In this document: one piece after another, positions 35,405-44,674 of the stretch
Numbering within the stretch: position 1 is the stretch's first letter
How the letters are laid out: each line of letters opens with the position of its first letter
NCBI RefSeq assembly: GCF_038002345.1
Contig: NZ_JBBOCJ010000001.1
Span: 5,270,001 to 5,334,000 of the forward strand
DNA: 64,000 bases
Source: Paenibacillus sp. FSL M7-0420
GTDB taxonomy: Bacteria; Bacillota; Bacilli; Paenibacillales; Paenibacillaceae
Reading direction: 5' to 3'
Program-made: the position numbers and the translations under genes
Notes under the pieces: generated by a model
Databases searched by the model: none
What the model saw: the letters and a program-made list of their open reading frames with translations, nothing else
Told to the model about the DNA's origin: nothing

Positions 35405-35749
35405 TTAATAAGTGCGCCGTTCACTGCGGTCCGGCCGATCCAGGTACATCATCTCGCGGTCTTCCTGTCCCTGCGGTATGCGGGGCTCCTCCAGCTTCAC
35501 GAGCACGACATCCGCCCCGATCTTCACGATATTCCGCCACGGAATCACAAGATCGGCGCCGCCGCCGAACAGCCCCATGAACCGGGTGTACCCCGGGACA
35601 ATCACAGCGTCAATAACGCCTCTGCGCAAATCCAGCTCCAGATCGCTGATCTGGCCCAGCCGTTTACCGTCCACAATATTGATTACATCTTTGGTTTGAA
35701 AATCGGAGATTTTCATCTTTTTACCCGAAGCTGACGTTTCCTCAATCAT
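35405..35749 (-). CDS. YlmC/YmxH family PRC-barrel protein
   Basis: 114 aa, PRC-barrel-like sporulation-associated family. Core residues DFQTKDVINIVDGKRLGQISD then LVIPWRNIVKIGADVVLVKL. The C-terminal tail is charged (EDREMMYLDRPDRSERRTY). ATG 35749 has AGGGG 7 nt upstream; an internal Met (MKISDF) has no ribosome site. Conserved downstream of sigG in Bacillus and Paenibacillus; precise role unknown. Confidence 0.85.
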   Translation of the reverse strand: MIEETSASGKKMKISDFQTKDVINIVDGKRLGQISDLELDLRRGVIDAVIVPGYTRFMGLFGGGADLVIPWRNIVKIGADVVLVKLEEPRIPQGQEDREMMYLDRPDRSERRTY

Positions 35750-35846
35750 CCTGCCACCCCTGTACATTCAGACCTATAGCTTCAGTATATGTCCTTAGGG
35801 CTTGGCCGCATGACTGTATTCCAGAGCCTCAGCGCCCCGGACATAT

Positions 35847-35894
35847 AAAAGGATATCCCGGCTGGCCGCTAGGTGCCGCCATTCCGGAATATCC
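35847..35894 (-). terminator. Terminator of sigG
   Basis: Minus strand: GGATATTCCGG (35884-35894) pairs with CCGGGATATCC (35851-35861, one mismatch) across a GC-rich loop, then TTTTATA. Lies 23 nt after the sigG stop. Confidence 0.85.
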
Positions 35895-35916
35895 TCCGCT
35901 CATTTATAGACTGTGG

Positions 35917-36699
35917 TCAGGACTTTACATGCTTTTGCATTTGCTGGATCGCTGATTTCTCAAGCCGTGAGACCTGGGCCTGTGAGATGCCAATCTCGTC
36001 AGCGACCTCCATCTGGGTCTTGCCTTCGAAGAAGCGCATCGACAGAATGCGTTTCTCCCGCTGCCCCAGCCGCTGCATGGCCTCCCGGAGCGCAATCTCC
36101 TCAATCCAGGAGACATCCTTGTTCTTGTCGTCGCTGATCTGATCCATCACATAGATCGGGTCCCCGCCGTCATGATAGATCGGCTCGAACAGGGATACCG
36201 GGTCCTGGATCGCATCAAGCGCGAAGACAACATCCTCCTTCGGAACGCCGAGCGCTTCGGATATTTCGAAGATCGTCGGCTCCCGCGAATTCTGGTTCGT
36301 CAGGCTGTCACGCACCTGCAGCGCCTTATAGGCAATGTCACGCAGGGAGCGGGATACCCGGATCGGGTTGTTGTCGCGCAAGTAGCGGCGGATCTCTCCG
36401 ATGATCATCGGCACCGCATAGGTGGAGAACTTGACATTCTGCGATAAATCGAAATTATCGATGGCTTTCATGAGTCCGATGCAGCCTACCTGAAACAAAT
36501 CATCCACGAACTCTCCACGATTATTGAACCTTTGAATCACGCTTAGCACAAGCCTGAGGTTGCCATTTACCAATTTCTCTCTGGCGGATCGCTCGCCCTG
36601 CTGCTGCAGCGAAGTGAACAATGCCCGCATTTCCACGTTCGTGAGAACAGGCAGCTTGGCGGTGTCCACACCGCAAATCTCGACTTTATTTCGGGTCAT
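35917..36699 (-). CDS. sigG: RNA polymerase sigma-G (late forespore)
   Basis: 260 aa, same length as the B. subtilis factor. Region 2.1-2.4: LVNGNLRLVLSVIQRF, EFVDDLFQVGCIGLMKAIDNFD and KFSTYAVPMIIGEIRRYL; region 4.2: GKTQMEVADEIGISQAQVSRLEK. ATG 36699 (MTRNKVEICG) is favoured by GGGAGG about 9 nt upstream and identity with known SigG. Follows sigE as in all endospore formers; transcribed under SigF/SigG control, although I could not define the promoter confidently. Confidence 0.97.
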   Translation of the reverse strand: MTRNKVEICGVDTAKLPVLTNVEMRALFTSLQQQGERSAREKLVNGNLRLVLSVIQRFNNRGEFVDDLFQVGCIGLMKAIDNFDLSQNVKFSTYAVPMIIGEIRRYLRDNNPIRVSRSLRDIAYKALQVRDSLTNQNSREPTIFEISEALGVPKEDVVFALDAIQDPVSLFEPIYHDGGDPIYVMDQISDDKNKDVSWIEEIALREAMQRLGQREKRILSMRFFEGKTQMEVADEIGISQAQVSRLEKSAIQQMQKHVKS

Positions 36700-36777
36700 G
36701 ATGATTAACCTCCCAAGGAGAAACATTACTGTACATTATCTCCCCGGTCCGGCATTTTATTCCTCAGCTTTCATCAC

Positions 36778-37497
36778 TTACACCATCTTGTTGAACTCCT
36801 TGCGCAGCCGCTTGATAATTCGTTTCTCCAGGCGCGAAATATAGGATTGGGAAATGCCCAGCAGATCGGCCACATCCTTTTGCGTTTTTTCCTCGCCGCC
36901 CCGCAGCCCGAAACGAAGCTCCATAATCAGCCGTTCCCGCTCGCTAAGCTTCTCCAGCGCCTTCTGCAGCAGCTTACGGTCGACCTGCTCCTCGATGTTG
37001 CGGTAGATCGTATCGTTCTCCGTACCCAGCACATCCGAGAGCAGCAGCTCGTTGCCGTCCCAGTCAATATTCAGCGGTTCATCAAAAGAAACCTCGCTTC
37101 TGGTCTTGCTGTTGCGCCGCAGATACATCAGAATCTCATTCTCGATGCAGCGCGAGGCGTACGTGGCCAGCTTGATTTTTTTCTCCGGATCAAAGGTGTT
37201 GACCGCCTTAATGAGTCCAATCGCGCCAATAGATACCAGATCCTCGATGTTAATGCCGGTGTTCTCGAATTTCCGGGCGATGTAGACCACCAGCCGCAGG
37301 TTACGCTCAATCAGCATAGCCCGGACCGCCGCATCCCCGCTGGAGAGCCGCTGGAGCAGAAATTCCTCCTCCTCGCGTGTCAGCGGCGGCGGCAGCGCTT
37401 CACTTCCCCCGATATAATAAATCTCCTGGCTCTTCAGACCGAGCAGAAACAGCATGCGGTAATACTGCAGTTGCAGCACAAGCTTGAATTTAACCAT
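36778..37497 (-). CDS. sigE: RNA polymerase sigma-E (early mother cell), pro-form
   Basis: 239 aa. The N-terminal pro-segment ([20 protein letters not shown]...) is amphipathic and membrane-targeting; the cleavage region [19 protein letters not shown] is conserved, so SpoIIGA processing is expected. Regions 2 ([20 protein letters not shown]) and 4 ([22 protein letters not shown]) are complete. Just downstream of spoIIGA, its activating protease, and upstream of sigG. Confidence 0.98.
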   Translation of the reverse strand: MVKFKLVLQLQYYRMLFLLGLKSQEIYYIGGSEALPPPLTREEEEFLLQRLSSGDAAVRAMLIERNLRLVVYIARKFENTGINIEDLVSIGAIGLIKAVNTFDPEKKIKLATYASRCIENEILMYLRRNSKTRSEVSFDEPLNIDWDGNELLLSDVLGTENDTIYRNIEEQVDRKLLQKALEKLSERERLIMELRFGLRGGEEKTQKDVADLLGISQSYISRLEKRIIKRLRKEFNKMV

Positions 37498-37508
37498 TAT
37501 TGTTCCTC

Positions 37509-38477
37509 CTATAGGTTACTTAGCCCCATCACCTTGTCAGCCGGCGCTTCTGGAGCACTCTCTTTATGGGTCAGGTCAGGATGTATGACCGCCCGGTACG
37601 CGCCGTCTCCCGACAGTGTCCCGCCATCCAGCCCGATGAGTACCCTTGTGCTGCAAAAGGTATCACCGCCAAGCTCTATCCTCACCTTATCCGGCTTCAG
37701 CGCGAGCATGAAGGATGCCCCGCGGTTGACGCCTCTGTACGGCACCAGCCGTACCCTGTCCTGCCAGGCGAACGACTGCCCGTCCGTTTCCAGTACAAGT
37801 GTATCTGCACCCGTCTGGGTCAGCCTCCCTTTCCAGGAAGCCGGCAAATGGCCCTCCCACAGCGAGGCTTCCATCACCATCACCGGAATCCTCGTCAGCG
37901 GATCGCTGAGCCGGTTCCCGGTATCCAGTAGTCCGGGGCAGGTAACTGATACTCCGTCGATCTCCACCGTCACTTCCCCGATATAGGAATCCAGTTGCTC
38001 TCTGTGCCGGCGGGAGGACTGGATCAGCTTGAAGAGCAGCAGCACCAGCGGAAGCAGGGCAAGCACGAACCAGAACCCGATCTTCAGATGGTAAGCTTGG
38101 CCTCCCGAGGAGGTGAAGATTATGCCCTTCCAGATGTCACCAGAGCTTTGCAGCAGATAATGAACGCCTATGATCCCTCCCGCCGCCGCAAAATTAATGA
38201 TATAAAACGCCCCAAATGCCCGAAGATAGCTTTGCAGACTTCTAAATCCAAAGGCTATCCAGATCATCAAAACCGATAAACCGAATTTGACGAGAAAGGT
38301 ATACAGAAAGGACAGCTCCGGTACAAACATCATGACAACATAGAGAGCCCCCGCCAGCGCTGAGAGTGTCAGCCGCCACCAGGACACCTTGTGCTTAACC
38401 AGCCAGCTTGTCAGCCACAGCAGGACTCCGTCGATCAGCAGATTGGCGGCAAAAATCAAGTCAATATACACAACCAT
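37509..38477 (-). CDS. spoIIGA: SpoIIGA, pro-sigma-E processing protease
   Basis: 322 aa. Five hydrophobic membrane segments in the N-terminal ~160 residues ([19 protein letters not shown]...) and a soluble aspartic-protease-like domain with the catalytic Asp in [11 protein letters not shown]. It cleaves pro-SigE at the septum on the mother-cell side. ATG 38477 (MVVYIDLIF) follows AGGTGAGAGCG; an upstream GTG is less likely. Its promoter lies at 38551-38583 with an 0A box beside it. Confidence 0.96.
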   Translation of the reverse strand: MVVYIDLIFAANLLIDGVLLWLTSWLVKHKVSWWRLTLSALAGALYVVMMFVPELSFLYTFLVKFGLSVLMIWIAFGFRSLQSYLRAFGAFYIINFAAAGGIIGVHYLLQSSGDIWKGIIFTSSGGQAYHLKIGFWFVLALLPLVLLLFKLIQSSRRHREQLDSYIGEVTVEIDGVSVTCPGLLDTGNRLSDPLTRIPVMVMEASLWEGHLPASWKGRLTQTGADTLVLETDGQSFAWQDRVRLVPYRGVNRGASFMLALKPDKVRIELGGDTFCSTRVLIGLDGGTLSGDGAYRAVIHPDLTHKESAPEAPADKVMGLSNL

Positions 38478-38550
38478 CGCTCTCACCTGCCTGCAAGCGG
38501 ATATCTATCCGGAGGCCGGGGTGCAGGCTCTCTTTTTAGACGATATGATT

Positions 38551-38583
38551 AGTATAGAAACTCCCGCATCCAAAGTCTGTCTA
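38551..38583 (-). promoter_or_regulatory. spoIIG operon promoter with unusually long spacer
   Basis: Minus strand: TAGACA (38578-38583) and TATACT (38551-38556), 21-nt spacer, or TTAGAC with 22 nt. This matches the B. subtilis spoIIG promoter, a SigA promoter with a 22-nt spacer that needs Spo0A~P. Confidence 0.65.
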
Positions 38584-38611
38584 AACATGGGGGGCGTTCT
38601 TGCAGTTTTTT

Positions 38612-38618
38612 TGTCGAG
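38612..38618 (+). promoter_or_regulatory. Candidate Spo0A box upstream of spoIIGA
   Basis: TGTCGAG on the plus strand within TTTTTTTGTCGAGTT, one mismatch to the TGTCGAA core, about 30 nt upstream of the -35. Spo0A boxes sit near this position in the B. subtilis spoIIG promoter. Confidence 0.5.
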
Positions 38619-38648
38619 TTATAGGCCTTGAGAGGAACTTCAGCGCAC

Positions 38649-38675
38649 AACAAAAGCCAGCCTTAAGCGGCTGGC
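38649..38675 (-). terminator. Terminator of the Rpn gene
   Basis: Minus strand: GCCAGCC (38669-38675), 6-nt loop, GGCTGGC (38656-38662), then TTTTGTTGT, 17 nt after the stop. Confidence 0.85.
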
Positions 38676-38691
38676 TTCATTCGTGCCGGAT

Positions 38692-39555
38692 TTAATTGTT
38701 GATAGATTCCAACTCTTCTTCGGAGAGTCCGGTGGCCTTCTGCACTGAAGGATAATCCATTCCCATAGACAGGAGATTCTTTGCTATAACCCGTTTGGCT
38801 TCTAACTCACCTGCCGCTGCACCTTCCGCCACTCCCTTGGCGAAGCCTTCCCTAAGCGCACCATCACGCTGTGAAGCTTCGTCCATCAGAAACTTCTGGC
38901 GGTCCTCATATTTACGGCGGGCTTCTGAATCCTGACTCAGAAATTCCAGCGTCTCCATCGCCTTCTTCAAGGCTGGCTCGTTCATTTGCAGCACCTCCCA
39001 ATCAGAGTAGTCAATCCCTTTCAAGAACAGCAGCCAGTTCACAAGGCCGCCCTCGCCGGGCTTAGCCGGCTGGTTCAGCTTGGGCAGCTCCAGGAAATGA
39101 ATCTCGATATCGTCTGTCAGCGGCGCTCCGCTGCTGTCCTCCCGCAAATGAAATACACTGTGTGTATGTTCATTAGGGAGTACCTTATAATTCAGAATAT
39201 TGATGGTCACACATTTCTTGAGGTCTATATATTTGCCGCTCACCTGAAGCTGGCCCGCATACCTTTTGCTCCAGTAATACAAGGTCCGTTTCTCAATATC
39301 ATATTTGTTAAACAGCTGCATCTCAATATTAATCAGCTTGCCGTCTACAGACTTCGCCCAAATGTCAAATATCGATTGCTTATCCAGCGGATCATCCTTA
39401 TCCGTATAGGGATTGAGCAGCACCACTTCCTCCAGCGGAAGATCGCCCGCATCCAAGAATATCTGGTTCAGAAAAGCGAGCAGTACATCCTTGTTGCCCT
39501 CGCTTGCAAATATCCGCTTAAATACAAAATCCACCCGGGGGTCCAGCATTTCCAT
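38692..39555 (-). CDS. Rpn family PD-(D/E)XK nuclease / recombination-promoting protein
   Basis: 287 aa. PDDEXK_2/Rpn family: N-terminal MLDPRVDFVFKRIFA, catalytic core IFDIWAKSVDGKLINIEMQ (Asp and ExQ), YYWSKRYAGQL, and a C-terminal low-complexity Ala/Glu/Gly segment (EGFAKGVAEGAAAGELEAKR). Such proteins are frequently scattered through bacterial genomes in multiple copies and can promote RecA-independent recombination. Start 39555 has GGGAGA. It sits where B. subtilis has bpr/bpf between ftsZ and spoIIGA, so it is an insertion in the core cluster. Confidence 0.88.
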   Translation of the reverse strand: MEMLDPRVDFVFKRIFASEGNKDVLLAFLNQIFLDAGDLPLEEVVLLNPYTDKDDPLDKQSIFDIWAKSVDGKLINIEMQLFNKYDIEKRTLYYWSKRYAGQLQVSGKYIDLKKCVTINILNYKVLPNEHTHSVFHLREDSSGAPLTDDIEIHFLELPKLNQPAKPGEGGLVNWLLFLKGIDYSDWEVLQMNEPALKKAMETLEFLSQDSEARRKYEDRQKFLMDEASQRDGALREGFAKGVAEGAAAGELEAKRVIAKNLLSMGMDYPSVQKATGLSEEELESINN

Positions 39556-39596
39556 GGTATCGTCTCCCGTTAACGTTATTATACAGCCTGAAAAGC

Positions 39597-39640
39597 AAAA
39601 AAACACCATACCCCGCAGTTCAAAGCTGCGTGATACGGTG
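39597..39640 (-). terminator. Terminator of the ftsAZ unit
   Basis: Minus strand: CACCGTATCACGCAG pairs with CTGCGGGGTATGGTG across CTTTGAA, then TTTTTTT; 41 nt after the ftsZ stop. Confidence 0.9.
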
Positions 39641-39680
39641 CTTCCGTAACAGTCTAAGCTATAATCGCTATTGATGGCTC

Positions 39681-40799
39681 TTAATCATTATTGCCGCGTG
39701 TCCGGTTGCGCAGGAAGGTCGGAATATCCAGCTGATCAGAGCTTGTCTGATTCCCGAACGGACGAAGATTCTCACTCTTGCTCTTATTATCAGCAGCGGG
39801 TTCGCTGTTTGCCGCAGGACGGCGTACAGGAGCTATGGGAGAAGGCTTGTGTTCAAAACCGGTCGCAATAACCGTAACCTTGATCTCGTCCTTCATGCTC
39901 TCTTCGATAATGGCACCGAAGATCATATTCACTTCAGGGTCCGAAGCAGAGGTAACAATCTCGGCAGCTTCATTCACTTCGTACAGGGAGAGGTTAGAGC
40001 CGCCTGTAATGTTCATAATGACGCCGCGTGCACCTTCAATGGAGGTTTCAAGCAGCGGGCTCATGATCGCCTTGCGGGCCGCCTCAGATGCACGGTTCTC
40101 ACCGGTTGCAATCCCGATGCCCATAAGCGCTGAACCGCGCTCCGTCATAATCGTCTTCACATCGGCAAAGTCAAGGTTGATCAGGCCGGGAACCTGAATA
40201 AGGTCGGAGATGCCTTGTACCGCCTGACGGAGTACATTGTCCGCTTCACGGAAGGCTTCGAGCATTGGAGTCTTCTTATCCACAATTTCCAGGAGGCGGT
40301 CATTCGGAATCACAATCAGCGTATCAACCTTTTCCTTGAGCGCTTCGATTCCGAGCTCTGCCTGGTTGGCACGTTTTCTGCCTTCAAAAGTGAACGGGCG
40401 GGTCACGACGCCTACCGTCAATGCTCCGCATTCTCTGGCGATTTCGGCAATGACAGGCGCTGCGCCTGTTCCGGTACCGCCGCCCATGCCTGCGGTAACG
40501 AAGACCATATCCGCGCCCTTCAGCGTATTCGAGATCAGATCGCGGGATTCCTCTGCCGCCTTCTTGCCGACCTCAGGATTCGCTCCTGCGCCAAGTCCGC
40601 GGGTCAATTTATCCCCGATTTGTAATTTATGCTCCGATTTGGCCATATGCAGCGCTTGGGCGTCTGTATTAACCGTGATGAACTCAACACCCTGAACGCC
40701 ATTTTCAATCATCCGGTTCACAGCGTTGCTTCCGCCGCCGCCGACGCCGATGACTTTTATTTGCGCCAAACTCTCCATTTCAAAATCAAATTCCAACAT
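39681..40799 (-). CDS. ftsZ: Cell-division GTPase FtsZ
   Basis: Tubulin-like protein forming the division ring. 372 aa. The GTP signature GGGTGTG ([11 protein letters not shown]) is near residue 105, preceded by [13 protein letters not shown]; the T7 loop [11 protein letters not shown] contacts the next subunit. A poorly conserved linker ends in the conserved tail DIPTFLRNR, the FtsA/SepF-binding peptide. GGGGGAG precedes the ATG. Cotranscribed with ftsA 63 nt upstream. Confidence 0.99.
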   Translation of the reverse strand: MLEFDFEMESLAQIKVIGVGGGGSNAVNRMIENGVQGVEFITVNTDAQALHMAKSEHKLQIGDKLTRGLGAGANPEVGKKAAEESRDLISNTLKGADMVFVTAGMGGGTGTGAAPVIAEIARECGALTVGVVTRPFTFEGRKRANQAELGIEALKEKVDTLIVIPNDRLLEIVDKKTPMLEAFREADNVLRQAVQGISDLIQVPGLINLDFADVKTIMTERGSALMGIGIATGENRASEAARKAIMSPLLETSIEGARGVIMNITGGSNLSLYEVNEAAEIVTSASDPEVNMIFGAIIEESMKDEIKVTVIATGFEHKPSPIAPVRRPAANSEPAADNKSKSENLRPFGNQTSSDQLDIPTFLRNRTRGNND

Positions 40800-40862
40800 A
40801 TTGTTTCCATCTCCCCCTCGAGTAGTGCTTGGATGGCCAGTCCAAGTATATCTGGATTACAC

Positions 40863-42125
40863 TTATATGAACTCGCTAAACATATTCTTTAGTCGTTCCA
40901 CCAGACCCGGCTTCTTGGAAGAATCCTGAACCGGCGCTGCGCTCTGCTTGCTGCGGTTAACGGTCTTCTTGTTGGCACTTCCGCCGCTGCTCCGTCCGCG
41001 GTAGTTACGTACCACATTATGAAGGATGCCTACGCCGCCCGTGAAGCCGGGGTCGCGTACTCCAATATAATCCGGAACAGCGATCCGTACGGAGGCTGCC
41101 AGCTCGTTCTGGGCCACCTTAAGCACCCCAGGCATCGAAACTGTACCACCCGTAAGTATATAACCTCCCGGGAGCTCCGTATAACCAAGCCGCTTCACTT
41201 CCTGGCGGATCAGGTGGAAGATTTCCTGGACTCTCGGCTCGATAATCGCCGCCAGATCTTCCTGGTTGAATTCCTTCTCTACATTGCTGCCGATACGCAG
41301 GACTTTGAAAACGACCTCCGAAGCGGCATCGTCGATCCAGGCACAGCCGTATTTCAGCTTGACCTTCTCGGCCTGGTCGGTAAGTGTCCGAAGTCCGTAC
41401 GCAATATCATTGGTTATGAATTCTCCTCCGATCGGAATCGTGGAGGTTGCACTAAGGGAACCTTCTTCATATACGGCTATCGTGGCTTGTCCGGCACCTA
41501 TATCCACCAGTACAGCCCCCATCGATTTCTCATCTTTGGAGAGCGCTAATCCGCCAGCCCCGAGAGACATAAGGACAAGATCTTTAACCTTAAGACCTGA
41601 TTTCTCCACGCAGCGGAGCAGATTATGTATGGGGGTCTTGGCACCGGTAATGATCGTGGCCTCCACTTCCAGGCGGACGCCGATCATTCCGCGCGGGTCC
41701 TGAATGCCTTCAAGGCCGTCTACGATATACTGCTTGGCGACAACATCAATGACCTCGCGTTCAGGCGGGAGTGCAATGACCTCCGCTGCCTTGATTACGC
41801 GGTCGATGTCATCTTCGCCGATCTCACGGTCCTCATTCTGAACGGCAACTACGCCATGGCTGGATTGCAGGCCGATATGGTTGCCGGAAATGCCGACATA
41901 CACCTCGGATATTTGAATACCGACCATTTGCTCCGCATGCTCTACGGCACTCCTGATCGATTGCACAGTCTGATCGATGTCTACAATCGCACCCTTGCGT
42001 ATCCCTTCCGAATCAGCAGATCCAACGCCAATAATATTGAAGGTTCCACTAGTAACTTCCCCGATTATTGCCCGAACTTTGGATGTACCGATGTCCAAAC
42101 TAACAATGATGTCATTGTTGCTCAA
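40863..42125 (-). CDS. ftsA: Cell-division protein FtsA
   Basis: Actin-like membrane tether of FtsZ. 420 aa. Phosphate 1 loop SLDIGTSKVRAIIGE, phosphate 2 VDIGAGQATIAVYE and adenosine loop GGYILTGGTVSMPG. The amphipathic C-terminal membrane helix is present (KKPGLVERLKNMFSEFI). Start is TTG 42125 with AGGAGG 11 nt upstream; no ATG in frame is near. In B. subtilis the small basic protein Sbp and YlxW/X lie between divIB and ftsA; here there is only a 316-bp gap. Confidence 0.97.
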   Translation of the reverse strand: MSNNDIIVSLDIGTSKVRAIIGEVTSGTFNIIGVGSADSEGIRKGAIVDIDQTVQSIRSAVEHAEQMVGIQISEVYVGISGNHIGLQSSHGVVAVQNEDREIGEDDIDRVIKAAEVIALPPEREVIDVVAKQYIVDGLEGIQDPRGMIGVRLEVEATIITGAKTPIHNLLRCVEKSGLKVKDLVLMSLGAGGLALSKDEKSMGAVLVDIGAGQATIAVYEEGSLSATSTIPIGGEFITNDIAYGLRTLTDQAEKVKLKYGCAWIDDAASEVVFKVLRIGSNVEKEFNQEDLAAIIEPRVQEIFHLIRQEVKRLGYTELPGGYILTGGTVSMPGVLKVAQNELAASVRIAVPDYIGVRDPGFTGGVGILHNVVRNYRGRSSGGSANKKTVNRSKQSAAPVQDSSKKPGLVERLKNMFSEFI

Positions 42126-42197
42126 GCCCTATGGCACCTCCTGTTATAATCATAATAAACATGTCTTTGATCCCGGTCGCGGGAAACATCTCTGTAC

Positions 42198-42226
42198 ATA
42201 TTCAACATCCCTAATCCTTTCCCTCT
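42198..42226 (-). promoter_or_regulatory. Candidate SigH-type promoter of ftsAZ
   Basis: Minus strand: AGAGGGAAA (42218-42226; one mismatch to RnAGGAwWW), 11-nt spacer, GTTGAATAT (42198-42206; full match to RnnGAATww). B. subtilis ftsAZ has a SigH promoter, raising FtsZ at sporulation. The rest of 42126-42441 shows no gene; the 67-aa frame at 42211-42414 lacks a good ribosome site. Confidence 0.5.
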
Positions 42227-42441
42227 TTTTTCAACAAATTTTTTGAGAGGAATAATATGACAAGGTATTCACGTGCAGGCAGGCGCCCTCCGCTTAGCGG
42301 GATCAGCACCTGACATTCAAACAAGGAAAACAAGAGAACAACGGCTATATATCTCAAAAAATCCGCAGAAAAAAGAGGGATATTGCTTATTGCCCGTAAA
42401 ACAGATTGTAGCATTTATTCCGCTCTATTAGTAGGGACTAT

Positions 42442-43206
42442 TTACTCTTGTGTCTCTGCGTCTTCCCCGTTGTCCCCGGCTTCGGTATGGAACGGAACAT
42501 AGGAATCCGCCTCCAGCATTTTGATCAGTCCCGGCTCCTCCGTCTGAATCACCTGATTCAAATAGCCTACTTTATTCTTCAGCAGGGAAATGGCCGTAAT
42601 GACCTCAAAACGTGAACGTGTATAGAGCTTGATCCGGTCAGGAAAAGATAACGTCGGGGAAGGCACGATCTCCGATATATCACTGGTCAGCTCATTTGGA
42701 ATTTCGGCCAGCGCCTGGCACAGCTTGGTCTTATAAGGATCGTCAGCCTTCCAGTTGGTCAGTATCGGCTTCTCCACGGCAATTCCGGTATCCGTCACAG
42801 AGACGGCGGCCCCGCTCGACAGAATAGCCTCCAGCACGCCTGCCTGGTCCAGCTCATAGGCAACCGCCGGGTACTCCTTCACAGTGATCGTAACCACACC
42901 GGGGAACCTCTTGCTTACTTGCGCCTCCTGAACCGTCTTCAGCTCCTCCAGCGCCTTCCCCACAGTATCTCCGGAGACTGCGAAGAACTGTCCTCCGATC
43001 TTCAGACCGCTTGCAGCCAGCAGCTGCTCGCGGGACGTATATTTATCCCCCTGCATTTCAATGGCTGTAATCTTGCTGATCGACGAACGGAAGAAGATTA
43101 CAGCAAGCAGCGCAGTGAACAGCAGTGCCAGGATAATGATGATTTTACGGTTTTTTCTCTTGCTAGGCTTGTCCTCTTTCAAAAGAGGTATTCGCGTTTT
43201 TGGCAT
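42442..43206 (-). CDS. divIB: Cell-division protein DivIB/FtsQ
   Basis: Bitopic divisome protein. 254 aa from ATG 43206 (MPKTRIPLL), which has GGAG 8 nt upstream; two earlier in-frame Met lie on or before that site. A cytoplasmic basic stretch (KPSKRKNRK) is followed by one membrane helix (IIIILALLFTALLAVIFF), the POTRA domain (ITAIEMQGDKYTSREQLL) and the beta domain. The last ~15 residues are acidic. Followed by ftsA rather than the ylxW-ylxX-sbp genes of Bacillus. Confidence 0.93.
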   Translation of the reverse strand: MPKTRIPLLKEDKPSKRKNRKIIIILALLFTALLAVIFFRSSISKITAIEMQGDKYTSREQLLAASGLKIGGQFFAVSGDTVGKALEELKTVQEAQVSKRFPGVVTITVKEYPAVAYELDQAGVLEAILSSGAAVSVTDTGIAVEKPILTNWKADDPYKTKLCQALAEIPNELTSDISEIVPSPTLSFPDRIKLYTRSRFEVITAISLLKNKVGYLNQVIQTEEPGLIKMLEADSYVPFHTEAGDNGEDAETQE

Positions 43207-43227
43207 TCTCATATCTCCGTAATAAGG

Positions 43228-43267
43228 CCCTGTCTCCTTCCTCACGGCTACGCCGAAGGAGACAGGG
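43228..43267 (-). other. Very stable intercistronic hairpin between murA and divIB
   Basis: A perfect 13-bp stem, CCCTGTCTCCTTC (43228-43240) with GAAGGAGACAGGG (43255-43267), whose loop has an inner GGC/GCC pairing. It lies between the murA stop and the divIB ribosome site, with no U-tract; likely an RNA processing or expression-ratio element. Confidence 0.6.
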
Positions 43268-43271
43268 AGCT

Positions 43272-44555
43272 TTAATTGGCCAAATCCAGCGGGTCAGGCA
43301 CAGGCACCTTGCGGCTAATGCGTGCTCCCAGCTTCTGAAACAGTAACTCAATGCCGTCGTATCCCCGGTCAATATGATGCGCCTGCTCAACAATAGTCGT
43401 TCCCTGAGCAGCCAGCCCGGCGATTACAAGGGCTGCTCCTGCCCGCAGGTCAGTAGCCTCAACCGTTGCCCCGTACAACCTCTGAACGCCGCGTATGAAG
43501 GCCCTGTTCAGATCAATGGAGATATCGGCTCCCATCCGGGCCATCTCCTCCACATGCTTGAAGCGCCCTTCGAAGACCGTTTCCTTAATCACACTGAATC
43601 CTTCCGCCAGGGACAATAGAACCATAACCTGAGACTGCAGGTCCGTAGGAAAGGACGGATACGGAGAGGTAACAATTCGCTCAACCGCACGGGGACGTCC
43701 CATACAGCTGATATTAATTATATCATTGCACACTGTAATTTGAACACCGGCGCGCCTCAGGATGTGGATCAGGGAGGTCAAATGTCCTGCATTGGTGTGT
43801 GTCAGCGTCACATTGCCCCGCGTGGCGGCGGCGGCAATCATCACGGTTCCGGCAACAATCCGGTCGGGGATCACCTCATAGCTGCAGGCATGGAGCTTGC
43901 GGACACCCTGAATGGTGATCGTATCCGTCCCTGCGCCGATAATCTGTGCCCCCATCGCATTGAGGAAGTTCTGCAGGTCCTGGATTTCCGGCTCTCTCGC
44001 TGCCCCGGAGACGGTGGTTGTGCCCTCGGCCATGGCGGCGGCCATCATGATATTCTCCGTGGCGCCCACGCTGGGATAATCCAGATGGATATCACAGCCT
44101 CTCAAGCTGGCAGCCCGGCAGCAGATCCGGCCGCCGGACTCCTCAATCTCTGCCCCGAGCAGCTTCAGGCCCTGCAGGTGGAGGTCAATCTTGCGCTCCC
44201 CGATGGCACAGCCCCCCGGCTGATAGATCGTCACTTCCCCGAACTTGGCCAAAAGCGGGCCCATCAGGAATATGGAGGATCTCATCTGCCGCATCAGGTC
44301 CTCCGGAACATGAGAGGTCAGGAGAAAGGATGTATCGACGGTGACCGTCTCCTCTTCATGTACTGTCCTGCAGCCCAGCCGCTGCAGAATATGCAGCATC
44401 GTTTCGATGTCCAGCAGCTTCGGCACATTATGCAGTGAGTGAACTCCTTCGGCCAGCAGGCTGGCTGCCAGAATGGGCAGTGCCGCATTTTTTGCTCCAT
44501 GGATACGTATGGTGCCTGACAGGGGGTTTCCACCCTCAATCACCAATTTGTCCAA
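43272..44555 (-). CDS. murA: UDP-N-acetylglucosamine 1-carboxyvinyltransferase
   Basis: First committed step of peptidoglycan precursor synthesis: adds enolpyruvate from PEP to UDP-GlcNAc; the fosfomycin target. 427 aa from TTG 44555 (LDKLVIEGG; GGAGG 7-8 nt upstream). Motifs: HGAKNAALPILAA, the catalytic cysteine in PGGCAIGERKIDLH, and DLRAGAALVIAG. Located between murG and divIB where B. subtilis has murB (UDP-MurNAc dehydrogenase). A second murA copy is likely elsewhere, as Bacilli have two. Confidence 0.96.
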   Translation of the reverse strand: MDKLVIEGGNPLSGTIRIHGAKNAALPILAASLLAEGVHSLHNVPKLLDIETMLHILQRLGCRTVHEEETVTVDTSFLLTSHVPEDLMRQMRSSIFLMGPLLAKFGEVTIYQPGGCAIGERKIDLHLQGLKLLGAEIEESGGRICCRAASLRGCDIHLDYPSVGATENIMMAAAMAEGTTTVSGAAREPEIQDLQNFLNAMGAQIIGAGTDTITIQGVRKLHACSYEVIPDRIVAGTVMIAAAATRGNVTLTHTNAGHLTSLIHILRRAGVQITVCNDIINISCMGRPRAVERIVTSPYPSFPTDLQSQVMVLLSLAEGFSVIKETVFEGRFKHVEEMARMGADISIDLNRAFIRGVQRLYGATVEATDLRAGAALVIAGLAAQGTTIVEQAHHIDRGYDGIELLFQKLGARISRKVPVPDPLDLAN

Positions 44556-44674
44556 TGTATCACCTCCGAGATTACCGCTCACCCACCGTAAGCACTTCCT
44601 GCACCACGGTCCTGCAGAATCGGCCGGAACGAACTCCGTTTCCGAATCTCAGACATTAAGAAGCGCTCTGGGTG

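Noticed and set aside
36700..36777. SigF/SigG promoter ahead of sigG
   Set aside because: GGGGAGATAA resembles a -10 but no acceptable -35 lies at the right distance; expected from biology but not supported here.
42211..42414. 67-aa minus-strand frame between divIB and ftsA, at the place of sbp
   Set aside because: Does not resemble Sbp, has only a weak ribosome site, and overlaps the candidate SigH promoter.
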